A stretch of 64,000 bases of DNA from the NCBI GenBank assembly GCA_963805705.1, contig CAWDVH010000005.1:1240001-1304000 (forward strand). Direction: 5' to 3'. The notes under the pieces are model-generated. The model worked only from the letters and a program-made list of their open reading frames with translations. It made no database searches and was not told the DNA's origin. Shown here one piece after another: positions 53,810 to 62,218 of the stretch (position 1 is the stretch's first letter; every line of letters starts with the position of its first letter). The DNA comes from CAWDVH01 sp963805705 (GTDB lineage: Bacteria > Actinomycetota > Actinomycetes > Streptosporangiales > Streptosporangiaceae). The position numbers and the translations under genes are program-made.

Positions 53810-54586
53810 GTGAGCAGCCAGATGCAGCGCTTGCAGGATCGGGTCGCGGTCATCACCGGGGCCGGCAGCGGGATCGGCCTGGCCAGCGCGCGCCGGCTCG
53901 CCGCCGAGGGAGCGCAGATCGTGGCCGTCGACATCGACGAGGCCGCCGGGAAGGCGGCCGCCGAGCAGACCGGCGGGACGTTCATCGCCGCCGACGTGGC
54001 CAGCGAGGACGACGTCCGGCGGATCTTCGAGGAGACGGCCGCGCGGTTCGGGAGGGTCGATATCGCGTTCAACAACGCGGGCATCTCCCCCCCGGACGAC
54101 GATTCCATCCTGACCACCGGCCTGGATGCCTGGCGCCGCGTGCAGGAGGTCAACCTGACCTCGGTCTACCTGTGCTGCAAGTACGTGCTGCCGTACATGC
54201 AGCGGCAGGGCAAGGGCTCCATCATCAACACGGCGTCGTTTGTCGCCGTGCTCGGGGCGGCGACCTCGCAGATCTCCTACACTGCCTCCAAGGGCGGCGT
54301 CCTGGCGATGAGCCGGGAGCTGGGGGTGCAGTTCGCCCGCGAGGGAATCAGGGTTAACGCACTGTGCCCGGGGCCGGTCAATACCCCGCTGCTGCGCGAG
54401 CTTTTTGCCAAGGACCCGGAGCGCGCGGCGCGCCGGCTCGTGCATGTGCCGGTCGGCCGGTTCGCCGAGCCGGAGGAGATCGCGGCCGCCGTGGCGTTCC
54501 TGGCCAGCGACGATGCGTCATTTATCACCGCATCGTCGTTCCTCGTAGACGGCGGCATCGCCGGTGCCTACGTGACACCCTTGTAA
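53810..54586 (+). CDS. Short-chain dehydrogenase/reductase
   Basis: A 258-residue Rossmann-fold enzyme from GTG 53810 (ATG 53822 also possible). The cofactor loop is T-G-A-G-S-G-I-G-L-A, and the active site is I-S-Y-T-A-S-K-G-G with Tyr and Lys, plus N-N-A-G upstream. The D-I-D-E following strand 2 suggests NAD(H) use. In this operon it takes the place where the amine oxidase/dehydrogenase step would be, but an SDR would act on a carbonyl or hydroxyl, so its step is unclear. Confidence 0.9.
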   Translation: MSSQMQRLQDRVAVITGAGSGIGLASARRLAAEGAQIVAVDIDEAAGKAAAEQTGGTFIAADVASEDDVRRIFEETAARFGRVDIAFNNAGISPPDDDSILTTGLDAWRRVQEVNLTSVYLCCKYVLPYMQRQGKGSIINTASFVAVLGAATSQISYTASKGGVLAMSRELGVQFAREGIRVNALCPGPVNTPLLRELFAKDPERAARRLVHVPVGRFAEPEEIAAAVAFLASDDASFITASSFLVDGGIAGAYVTPL

Positions 54587-54614
54587 GGCGAGGCGAAAGC
54601 GAGTGGAGGTCCAG

Positions 54615-55409
54615 GTGAGCAAGCCGGCGTCCAGGACGATCGACCGGGCGGACGAGGTCAGCGGCAGTGACCGCCCCATAATCGGGATCAGCGCCTACAA
54701 CGAGGACGCCCGCTGGGGTGCCTGGCGCTCTCAGGCCATCCTGCTGCCACGGCGCTACCCCGACCGGGTGGCGCAGGCGGGCGGGATTCCCGTGCTGCTG
54801 CCGCCAGTCCCCGGCGTCGAGGACGCCCTGGAGCGGCTGGACGGGCTGCTGCTGTCCGGCGGCGGTGACATTGACCCTGCTCGCTACGGGGCGCAGCGCG
54901 CGCCCGAGACCGCGAAGATCCGCGGCGATCGCGACGAGGCTGAGCTGGCGCTGCTGGCCAGGGCCCAGTCGCTCGGACTGCCCGTGCTCGGGATCTGCCG
55001 CGGCATGCAGCTGATCAACGTGGCCAGGGGGGGCAGCCTGCACCAGCACCTGCCCGACCTGGTCGGTCACGAGGAGCACCTGGGCGCGGCGGGAACGTTC
55101 GGGGCCCATGACGTCCGGGTCGCTCCCGGCAGCCGGATCGCCGGGATCCTCGGCCTGACTGACCGGTCAGGTCAGGTACCGGTCTCCGTCCCGACCCACC
55201 ATCATCAGGCCGTCGACCGGCTGGGCCAGGGACTGGTAGCGACGGCCTGGACGCCCGACGGCACGGTCGAGGCCATCGAGCTCGATCCTGGCGAGCATGC
55301 CTTCACGCTGGCCGTCCAGTGGCATCCCGAGGCAGGCGACGACCTGAGCCTGTTCCGCGCGCTCGTCACCGCCGCCAGCGTCCGGACGGCGGCGGTACTG
55401 GCCTCCTGA
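54615..55409 (+). CDS. Gamma-glutamyl-GABA hydrolase, PuuD-like (class I glutamine amidotransferase)
   Basis: About 264 residues from GTG 54615, six bases after GGAGG. The nucleophile is Cys128 in V-L-G-I-C-R-G-M-Q, and the catalytic His is in Q-W-H-P-E. L-L-L-S-G-G-G-D-I-D-P is the PuuD oxyanion region. It would release glutamate from gamma-glutamyl-GABA or a related amide, closing the pathway opened by the GS-like ligase. Confidence 0.9.
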   Translation: MSKPASRTIDRADEVSGSDRPIIGISAYNEDARWGAWRSQAILLPRRYPDRVAQAGGIPVLLPPVPGVEDALERLDGLLLSGGGDIDPARYGAQRAPETAKIRGDRDEAELALLARAQSLGLPVLGICRGMQLINVARGGSLHQHLPDLVGHEEHLGAAGTFGAHDVRVAPGSRIAGILGLTDRSGQVPVSVPTHHHQAVDRLGQGLVATAWTPDGTVEAIELDPGEHAFTLAVQWHPEAGDDLSLFRALVTAASVRTAAVLAS

Positions 55410-55453
55410 GGCGGACGGGCTCGGCCCTCAGCCGACGGCTAAGCTTCCTGATC

Positions 55454-56932
55454 ATGACTGAGAACACCGGCCGGCCGCCGGACCAGGACGCGGCCGAGAC
55501 AAAAGACCAGGCGCAGGATCCGGCGGACGACCTCGTCACCACGCACCATGTGCTCGGAGCTGACGGCCAGGAGCTGCGCTACACGGTGACCTGCGGCCGC
55601 ATGGTGTTGCGCAGGGAAGGTCATACCGAGGACAAGTTTGACGGCGCGCAGGCCAAGGCAGAGGTGTTCCTCACCGCCTATACCGCCGACGGCGCGGATG
55701 CGCGCCGCCCGGTCACCTTCGCGTTCAACGGCGGGCCTGGATCGTCCAGCGTCTGGCTGCACCTGGGCGTGCTCGGCCCCCGCCGCGTGCTGATGGGTGA
55801 CGTCGGCGCGCTCCTACCGCCGCCGTACGAGCTGGCCGATAACCGCGAGTCGCTGCTCAGGCATTCCGACCTGGTGTTCATCGATCCGGTCTCGACCGGT
55901 TTCTCGCGGGCGGTGAAGGGCGAGAAGTCCGGGGATTTCCACGGGTATGGCGGGGATATCGAGTCGGTCGGCGAGGTCATCCGGCTGTGGACCACGCGCA
56001 ATGGCCGGTGGATGTCGCCGAAGTACCTCTGCGGAGAGTCCTACGGGACCGTCCGGGCGGCCGGGCTATCGCGGCACCTGCAGGAGCGCTACGGCATGTA
56101 CCTCAATGGCCTGTTCCTGATCTCATCCTGCCTCGATATGGGCACGCTGGAGTTCGGCGACGGCAACGATGACCCGTACGTGCTGTACCTGCCGACCTAC
56201 GCGGCGATCGCCCACTATCACGGCAGGCACGGCGACCGGCCGCTGCGCGAGGTGCTCGATGAGGCGGAGGCGTACGCCGCGCGGGACTACCCGTGGGCGC
56301 TCGCCCGCGGCTCGCGGCTGACCGCCGATGAGCGGGCCGCGGCCGTCAGCAGGCTCGCCGCCCTGACGGGCCTGTCGCCGGACTACGTCGACCGGGTCAA
56401 CCTGCGGCCCGAGCACGTGCGCTTCCTGACCGAGCTGCTGCGCGACGAGCGGCGGACGGTCGGCCGCATTGACGGCCGGTTCGCCGGGTGGGACGCCGAT
56501 TACGGCCGTGAGCACTGGACGAGCGATGCCTCGATCGATGCGATCACGGGCCCGTATACCGCGGCGGTGAATCACTACGTGCGGCAGGAGCTTGGCTACC
56601 GCAGTGATCTGCCGTACGAGATCCTGACCGACCGGGTGCGGCCGTGGTCGTACCGGGAGTTCGAGGGCCAGCACGTGCACGTCCTGGACAAGCTGGCCGA
56701 GGCGATGCGCGCCAACCCGCACATGCGCGTGCACGTGGCCTGCGGATATCACGACGCCGCGACGCCGTACTTCGCGGCTGAGCACACCTTCGCGCACCTG
56801 GCCATCCCGGCGGACCTGGCGGCCAACATCGAGTTCTCCTACCACGAGGCAGGCCACATGATGTACCTGCACGAGCCGAGTCGGCTGGCGCAGTCCGCGC
56901 AGCTGGCCGCGTTCGTCGGTGCTGGCGGCTGA
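55454..56932 (+). CDS. S10-family serine carboxypeptidase-like protein
   Basis: About 492 residues from ATG 55454. The S10 oxyanion block F-A-F-N-G-G-P-G-S-S-S-V-W-L-H and the nucleophile Ser196 in C-G-E-S-Y-G-T are clear. The Asp is in C-G-Y-H-D-A-A-T-P and the His in H-E-A-G-H-M-M-Y-L-H. No signal peptide is seen, so it is probably cytoplasmic, as in the bacterial YP_-type carboxypeptidase family. It trims C-terminal residues of peptides; the link to the polyamine genes is only positional. Confidence 0.9.
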   Translation: MTENTGRPPDQDAAETKDQAQDPADDLVTTHHVLGADGQELRYTVTCGRMVLRREGHTEDKFDGAQAKAEVFLTAYTADGADARRPVTFAFNGGPGSSSVWLHLGVLGPRRVLMGDVGALLPPPYELADNRESLLRHSDLVFIDPVSTGFSRAVKGEKSGDFHGYGGDIESVGEVIRLWTTRNGRWMSPKYLCGESYGTVRAAGLSRHLQERYGMYLNGLFLISSCLDMGTLEFGDGNDDPYVLYLPTYAAIAHYHGRHGDRPLREVLDEAEAYAARDYPWALARGSRLTADERAAAVSRLAALTGLSPDYVDRVNLRPEHVRFLTELLRDERRTVGRIDGRFAGWDADYGREHWTSDASIDAITGPYTAAVNHYVRQELGYRSDLPYEILTDRVRPWSYREFEGQHVHVLDKLAEAMRANPHMRVHVACGYHDAATPYFAAEHTFAHLAIPADLAANIEFSYHEAGHMMYLHEPSRLAQSAQLAAFVGAGG

Positions 56933-57014
56933 GGCGGCGGCTGGACTGGACGCGGGGACGGCGGGCGGGCGGCCCCTCAGGCCAGGTCACGGTCCCCCAG
57001 GTCGGGTCGCGGTC

Positions 57015-57479
57015 TCAGGCCAGGTCGCGCAGGAGGCTGGGCAGCTCCGGCGGGGCGAATGCCTCGTCGGCCGCCTCCATCTCGGCGGCTCCCCACCAGC
57101 GGAATCCGTCCACGGTCTGCTGCTCCATCTCGTCCATCCCGGCCAGGCTCACCACCGCCGAGTCCACTCGCAGCAGGAAGAAGTCCTCTTCCTGGCGGTA
57201 GCGCGTCCCGTCGAAGCCGAACTCGACCACCCGGTGCCACACCGGATCGCCGAGCGCGCCAGGCTCGACGGCCAGGCCGGCCTCCTCGCGCAGCTCGCGC
57301 GCGGCCGCCTCGGCCAGGTTCTCGCCCGGCTCGGCCCCGCCGCCTACGGTGAACCAGAACGGCTGGTCAGGGACGGCCGGGTCGAATCCGTGCAGCAGCA
57401 GCACCCGCTGGCCGGCATCGACGACCAGTACTCGTCCCGCCCGTCTCGGCACCAGGCCCGCAGCATTCACGTGCGCCAC
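57015..57479 (-). CDS. Nudix hydrolase
   Basis: About 154 residues from GTG 57479 (GTG 57470 possible). The Nudix box is G-G-G-A-E-P-G-E-N-L-A-E-A-A-A-R-E-L-R-E (then E-A-G-L), matching G-x5-E-x7-R-E-U-x-E-E-x-G. It hydrolyses a nucleoside-diphosphate-linked substrate. Long open frames extend upstream but only shadow the amine-oxidase gene. Confidence 0.88.
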   Translation of the reverse strand: MAHVNAAGLVPRRAGRVLVVDAGQRVLLLHGFDPAVPDQPFWFTVGGGAEPGENLAEAAARELREEAGLAVEPGALGDPVWHRVVEFGFDGTRYRQEEDFFLLRVDSAVVSLAGMDEMEQQTVDGFRWWGAAEMEAADEAFAPPELPSLLRDLA

Positions 57480-57584
57480 CGTACCCGGCGGGCCATCACA
57501 GCGCAGTATGGAGGCGCACCGCAGCAGACGGCGCCGCAGTAGTGGGCGCCGCAGCAGGACGGCACCGCAGCATGAAGGGGCGAG

Positions 57585-59585
57585 ATGAGCGGCACGAGCA
57601 GCGGATCGGATCCAAGCAGCGGGTCGGACACGGGCAGTAGATCCGGCGCGGGCAGTAGATCCGGCGCGGGCAGTGGCTCCGGCCCCGGCCGTCCCCGTCA
57701 TCCGCTGGATCCGCTGTCTGCCGCGGAGTTCCGGCAGGCGACCGCGATCTTGCGCCGCGACACGGCGGTCGGTGACGGCTGGCGCATCGCGTCTATTGAG
57801 CTGAGCGAGCCGGCCAAGCCGGCGATCGCGGCCTGGCGTCCCGGTGACGAGGTGACCAGGCAAGCACGGGTCGTGTGCTGGAATCGTGCCGACGGCCAGG
57901 TCTACTCGGCGGTGGTCTCCCTCACCGGTGCTGAGGTGATCTCCTTCGACCACCGACCCGGCGTGCAGCCGAACGCGACGCTCGACGAGTGGCACGAGAC
58001 GGCGGCGATGCTGCGCCGCGACAGCGGGGTGATCGCCGCCCTGGCCGCCCGCGGGATCACCGACCTGGACCGGGTGCTCTTCGACACCTGGACCTACGGC
58101 CACGCGCTCGTCCCGCCGCAGCACCGCGGGCGGCGGATGGGCTGGGTCGACGTCTGGTACCGGGCCACCGCCGATGGCAATCCGTACGCCCACCCGGTGG
58201 GCGGCCTGCAGCCGGTAGTCGACCTGAACCGGATGGAACTGCTCGATCTCGGGGACACCGGCCGCGTCGAGGCGCCCGCCACGATGGGCGAGTACGCCCC
58301 GGCGCTCGTTCCCGGCCAGGTGCCTCGCCAGGACCTGAAACCGCTGGAGATCAGCCAGCCGGACGGCGCCTCTTTCGACCTCGCGGGCCACGCGCTGAGC
58401 TGGCAGAAGTGGTCCATGCGGATCGGCTTCAACTACCGGGAGGGACTGGTCCTGCACCAGGTCAGGTACGACGACAACGGCCGGATCCGGCCCGTCGCGC
58501 ACCGGCTGTCGCTCGCCGAGATGATAGTGCCCTACCGCGACCCGACACCCGAGCATTACCGGCGGACCGCGTTCGACATCGGCGAGTGGGGCCTCGGATT
58601 CATGACAACCTCGCTCGAGCGCGGCTGCGACTGCCTCGGCGAGATCACCTACCTGGATGCGGTCTTGCACGACAGCCGGGGCGAGCCGCAGGAGATCCCG
58701 CGCGCCATCTGTATTCACGAGGAAGACAACGGCGTCCTGTGGAAGCACGTCGACCCGGCCGCCGGACCAGAGGTCCGCCGGATGCGCAGGCTCGTGATCT
58801 CATGCCACGTCACCGTGGCCAACTACGAGTACCTCATCTACTGGCGGTTCTACCAGGACGGCAGCATCGAGTGCGAGATCCGCGCGACAGGCGTGATGGT
58901 CGTCACCGGCTTCCCGGCCGGCCGCCAGCCACCGTACGGAACCCTGGTCGATGAGCGCACCTACGCGCCGTTTCACCAGCATTTCATCGTCGCCCGGCTT
59001 GACCTTGACATCGACGGCACCGACAACGCGGTGTACCGCTGCGACTCCGAGGCACTGCCAGTCAGCTCGGCCAACCCGTACGGGCTCGCCCTGGTCCAGC
59101 GGGATACGCCGCTGCGGACCGAGCAGGACGGGAAGCAGGATTATCACTGGGCCACCCAGCGGTACTGGAAGGTCGTCAGCAGCACGGCTCGCAATGGCCT
59201 GGGAACCGCCGTGGGATACAAGCTGGTGCCGGGCGGCGCCATCCCCGCCATGTTCGATCCCGGCTCCCCCGTCATGCGCCGGGCCGAGGTCATCGGGCAC
59301 ACCCTGTGGGTCACGCCCTACCATCAGGACGAGCGGTGGCCGTGCGGCGAGTTCTGCACCCAGAGCGAGCGCGATCAGGGGCTGCCCGTGTGGACGGCGC
59401 AGGACAGGAGCATCGAGGACGCCGACATCGTATTGTGGTACGTATTCGGCATCCACCACATCACCCGGCCGGAGGACTGGCCGGTCATGCCCGCGGACAT
59501 CGTCTCGTTCTGGCTGAAGCCCGTCGGATTTTTCGACCGCAACCCTGCCCTGGACGTTCCCGCCAGTCCTGGCCACCCGCACTGA
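57585..59585 (+). CDS. Copper-containing primary-amine oxidase
   Basis: A 666-residue enzyme that oxidises primary amines to aldehydes with TPQ and Cu(II). The TPQ motif is T-V-A-N-Y-E-Y with Tyr414 as the cofactor precursor; copper ligands are His464 and His466 (F-H-Q-H-F) and probably His624 or His625 (G-I-H-H-I-T-R). Length matches bacterial amine oxidases. The first 35 residues are a Gly/Ser repeat from an 18-bp minisatellite and are not part of the fold. No signal peptide. It could act on a polyamine or monoamine, which fits the neighbouring polyamine-type cluster. Confidence 0.93.
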   Translation: MSGTSSGSDPSSGSDTGSRSGAGSRSGAGSGSGPGRPRHPLDPLSAAEFRQATAILRRDTAVGDGWRIASIELSEPAKPAIAAWRPGDEVTRQARVVCWNRADGQVYSAVVSLTGAEVISFDHRPGVQPNATLDEWHETAAMLRRDSGVIAALAARGITDLDRVLFDTWTYGHALVPPQHRGRRMGWVDVWYRATADGNPYAHPVGGLQPVVDLNRMELLDLGDTGRVEAPATMGEYAPALVPGQVPRQDLKPLEISQPDGASFDLAGHALSWQKWSMRIGFNYREGLVLHQVRYDDNGRIRPVAHRLSLAEMIVPYRDPTPEHYRRTAFDIGEWGLGFMTTSLERGCDCLGEITYLDAVLHDSRGEPQEIPRAICIHEEDNGVLWKHVDPAAGPEVRRMRRLVISCHVTVANYEYLIYWRFYQDGSIECEIRATGVMVVTGFPAGRQPPYGTLVDERTYAPFHQHFIVARLDLDIDGTDNAVYRCDSEALPVSSANPYGLALVQRDTPLRTEQDGKQDYHWATQRYWKVVSSTARNGLGTAVGYKLVPGGAIPAMFDPGSPVMRRAEVIGHTLWVTPYHQDERWPCGEFCTQSERDQGLPVWTAQDRSIEDADIVLWYVFGIHHITRPEDWPVMPADIVSFWLKPVGFFDRNPALDVPASPGHPH

Positions 59586-59600
59586 TCCCGGGCGGCCCGG

Positions 59601-60758
59601 TCAGCCGAAGATGTGCTGCCGGTCCAGCACGCAGAGCATCTCGGGCCGGCCCGGATGCTCCCCGGTGACCTCTCGGACGACCCGGAATCCGGCTTTCTCC
59701 AGGGCCCGGATGGACCGGACGTTGGCCACTTCCGGGCTGGCGGCCACCCGTCGCACCGCCGGGCGCGCGGGAAAGATCACCTGCCGCAGGTAGGTCCAGA
59801 TCAGCTGCGGGCCCAGGCCCTGCCCGGTCAGTCCCTGGACGCCGATGAGGTAGTCGATCCCGACGGCGTCCGGGTGCGCGGCGGCCGTGTCCGGGTGTGC
59901 GGTGGCCGTGTCCGGGTGTGCGGTGGCGCGGCGGTACGCGGCACTGTCGCTGGCCCGGTAGTGCTGGATGAAGCCGCACGCGCGGCCGCCGACCAGTACC
60001 ACGTGCACCTGCACCGCCGATGTGCCGTCGATCCGCGGCCCGTACTTGCGCTCGGCCTGAGCGAGATCCAGGTCCTCAGGGAACCAGCGCGCGGCGTGCG
60101 GCGCGTGCATCCAGGCCACCAGATCGGCAAGATCGTCGGCGGCCAGCGGCCGGAACGTAATCCCGAACAAGGGAACCGCCGCGGCCCGCCGGAACGCGGC
60201 GGCGACATCCTCGACAGTGCAGCGACGCGCTGCCTGATCAGCAGGGAGCCAGGCGAATCTGTCGTGCTCGGCGTCCAGCCGGACCTGCGTGCCTGGTCCC
60301 GCCATGAGGGCGAAGGCGGCCCAGCCTCCGGATAGGTCCACCGGAACAAGCTCGGCACCGCTGATCCCGGCCTCCTCGGCCAGCTCGCGCTCCGCGGCCG
60401 TGAGCACCGGCTCGCCCGGCAGCCTGGCGCCCGATGGCGGGGTCCACGCCCAGTCGCCCTCATAGTCGGGTCCGCGCGCCGCGCGGTGCAGCAGCAGGTA
60501 CTCCATCTCCCCCCGCGCCTGCAGCGCGGGCCGGCGCACGACGATCTGGGCGCCGTGCGGCCGGTCCTGCGCCACCGGCAGGCCATCCCACGTCCGCTCC
60601 GGAACGCTCCAGTCGCCGCGCGTCCCACCCGGCTGCGCCCGGTCCCCGCCTGCGTGCATCCCGTCCCCGCCTGAGTGCGCTCGATCCGCGCCCGAGCGCG
60701 CCCGGTTCTCTGCTGAAGGCTCCGGTCCAGAAACCTGCTCGCCATCGCTCACCTTCAC
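59601..60758 (-). CDS. Nudix-GNAT fusion protein (AAC(6')-like acetyltransferase domain)
   Basis: The frame is open to an ATG at 60803, but that start lies within the dispersed repeat; GTG 60758 or 60752 are likelier, giving about 385 residues. After a Gly/Ala/Asp-rich N-terminus, residues about 85-215 hold a Nudix-type box: P-G-E-P-V-L-T-A-A-E-R-E-L-A-E-E-A-G-I. The C-terminal half (about 220-400) is an AAC(6')-like GNAT domain: W-F-P-E-D-L-D-L, Y-L-I-G-V-Q-G-L-T-G-Q-G-L-G-P-Q-L-I-W, and N-V-R-S-I-R-A-L-E-K-A-G-F-R. A T-A-H-P-D repeat is inserted before it. The acceptor may be an aminoglycoside or a cell metabolite; this is inference. Confidence 0.85.
   Translation of the reverse strand: MKVSDGEQVSGPEPSAENRARSGADRAHSGGDGMHAGGDRAQPGGTRGDWSVPERTWDGLPVAQDRPHGAQIVVRRPALQARGEMEYLLLHRAARGPDYEGDWAWTPPSGARLPGEPVLTAAERELAEEAGISGAELVPVDLSGGWAAFALMAGPGTQVRLDAEHDRFAWLPADQAARRCTVEDVAAAFRRAAAVPLFGITFRPLAADDLADLVAWMHAPHAARWFPEDLDLAQAERKYGPRIDGTSAVQVHVVLVGGRACGFIQHYRASDSAAYRRATAHPDTATAHPDTAAAHPDAVGIDYLIGVQGLTGQGLGPQLIWTYLRQVIFPARPAVRRVAASPEVANVRSIRALEKAGFRVVREVTGEHPGRPEMLCVLDRQHIFG
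59871..59936 (-). repeat. In-frame 21-bp minisatellite in the Nudix-GNAT gene
   Basis: Two near-perfect 21-bp units of GTGTCCGGGTGTGCGGTGGC and a degenerate third encode the T-A-T-A-H-P-D repeats just before the CoA-binding segment. Confidence 0.8.
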
Positions 60759-60784
60759 ATTCTGACCCTGTAGGTTCTGACTCC

Positions 60785-60843
60785 AACCCGGTGGAAGTGA
60801 CATCCAACGGGTTGCGTGCCGTAGAGATTCACATCCATCGGGT
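60785..60843. repeat. Dispersed 59-bp palindromic repeat, copy B
   Basis: Ungapped alignment with 45700-45758 gives 50 of 59 identical bases, including CACATCCATCGGGT at its right end. It lies at the 5' end of the Nudix-GNAT gene and upstream of the AbiEi/DUF559-like gene. Confidence 0.85.
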
Positions 60844-60887
60844 CGCGATCAGCTGGGCAGGCGAGGGCGGCCTGGGTGACGTGGGCT

Positions 60888-60970
60888 GCGGGGCTGCGGG
60901 CTGGGCGGCTGCGGGGCTGCAGGCCTGCGGCCTGGGCGGCTGCGGGGCTGCAGGCCTGCGGGGCTGCGGG
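60888..60970. repeat. GC-rich tandem repeat upstream of the DUF559-like gene
   Basis: About three imperfect copies of a 30-bp unit built from GGCTGCGGGGCTGC and AGGCCTGCGG occupy the gap between the dispersed repeat and the next gene. No coding signal in it. Confidence 0.8.
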
Positions 60971-61003
60971 CGTTCTGTCGGATGGTGGTGGCACGCTGCC
61001 GAT

Positions 61004-61966
61004 GTGGCTAGAAGTACCGGACTTGACGAGGCGGCTCTGCTGGCCACCTTGCGCCTTCAGGACGACGTCATCGCCCGGCGGCAGACAATCGCGTGCGGCA
61101 TGACCCGTGACGCCCTGGTACACCGGTTGCGGCCCGGCGGTCCCTGGCAGCGGCTGTTCCCCGGTACCTATCTTGCGGTGACGGGTAGCCCGACGCTGGA
61201 TCAGAAAGAGATGGCCGCGCTTCTCTACGCTGGGCCTGGCAGCGTTCTTACCGGCATCGCCGCGTTGCGTGTCCAGGGCATCGGAAACTCAGCTCCCAGC
61301 GTCCTCGACGTGCTGGTTCCGGCGACACGCCAGTGCCGGAGCACCGCTTTCGCTGCCATCCACCGGACCGCTCGGATGCCGGAGCAGGTCATCGTGGTGG
61401 GCCGGCGGCGATATGCCCTCAAGCCGCGGGCGGTCGCCGATGCCGCCCTGGGCATGACCGAGCTGCGGCAGGTACGAGCGTTAGTCGCGGGCGTGGTCCA
61501 GGATGGCCGGTGCCCGGTCAGCATGCTGGTGCACGAACTCAATCGCGGCCCGGTCAGGGATTCGGCATTGTTGCGCCAGGCCCTGGCCGAAGTTGCCCAG
61601 GGCGTCCGGTCCGTCACGGAGGCGGACTTCCTGGACCTCATCAAGCGCAGCGGACTGCCCGTGCCGCTGCTCAATGCCCGCATCTGCACCGCTGACGGTG
61701 CCTTGATCGCGATTCCGGACGCGTGGTGGCCCGAAGCGGGCGTCGCCGCCGAGGTCGACTCCAGGGAATGGCACCTGAGACCGGCCGACTGGGAGCGCAC
61801 GCTGCACCGGCACGCGCAGATGAGCCGGCATGGCATCATCGTGCTGCACTTCACCCCGCGCCAGATCCGGGCTGAGGCGGCGCAGGTGACGATGGCCATC
61901 GCTGACGCGCTGAAGGCCGGCCGCGCGCGCCCGCGGCTGCCTCTGGTGGCGCGGCTGGCGTCATGA
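61004..61966 (+). CDS. AbiEi-like / DUF559-type protein
   Basis: About 320 residues from GTG 61004. The N-terminal region V-I-A-R-R-Q-T-I-A-C-G-M-T-R-D-A-L-V-H-R-L, then P-W-Q-R-L-F-P-G-T-Y is the winged-helix start seen in AbiEi-antitoxin-like and DUF559 proteins of actinobacteria. The C-terminus has E-A-D-F-L-D-L-I-K-R, then A-E-V-D-S-R-E-W-H and I-I-V-L-H-F-T-P-R-Q-I, like the Vsr/DUF559 endonuclease-like fold (D/E-x-x ... E-V-D). These occur widely as solitary genes, and no toxin partner is adjacent. Function unknown. Confidence 0.78.
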   Translation: MARSTGLDEAALLATLRLQDDVIARRQTIACGMTRDALVHRLRPGGPWQRLFPGTYLAVTGSPTLDQKEMAALLYAGPGSVLTGIAALRVQGIGNSAPSVLDVLVPATRQCRSTAFAAIHRTARMPEQVIVVGRRRYALKPRAVADAALGMTELRQVRALVAGVVQDGRCPVSMLVHELNRGPVRDSALLRQALAEVAQGVRSVTEADFLDLIKRSGLPVPLLNARICTADGALIAIPDAWWPEAGVAAEVDSREWHLRPADWERTLHRHAQMSRHGIIVLHFTPRQIRAEAAQVTMAIADALKAGRARPRLPLVARLAS

Positions 61967-61977
61967 CGGCTAGGGAC

Positions 61978-62120
61978 AGGGCGAGATGGGCAGCGGCCGC
62001 CGGAGGGAGCGGGCCAGCCGGAGGGAGAGCAGGCCAGCCGGCGGGAGCAGGCCGGCCGAAGGGAGAGCAGGCCCAGCCGGAGGGACAAGCGGGCCAGGGG
62101 GCAAGCCGGCGAAACCGGCC
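61978..62120. repeat. Purine-rich imperfect repeat (GGCCAGCCGGAGGGAGAGCA type)
   Basis: Five or so degenerate roughly 20-24-bp units (C-C-A-G-C-C-G-G-A-G-G-G-A) fill the space between the DUF559-like gene and the ABC ATPase. I see no gene in 61967-62218. Confidence 0.75.
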
Positions 62121-62218
62121 GGGGAGACAAGCAGATGCGACCTGAGCTGGCCAGCCCGGCCGCTGGTGCCGGGTAGGTCACCGCCGGACGAATCGGCCCA
62201 GCGCCTAGACTCGCCACC

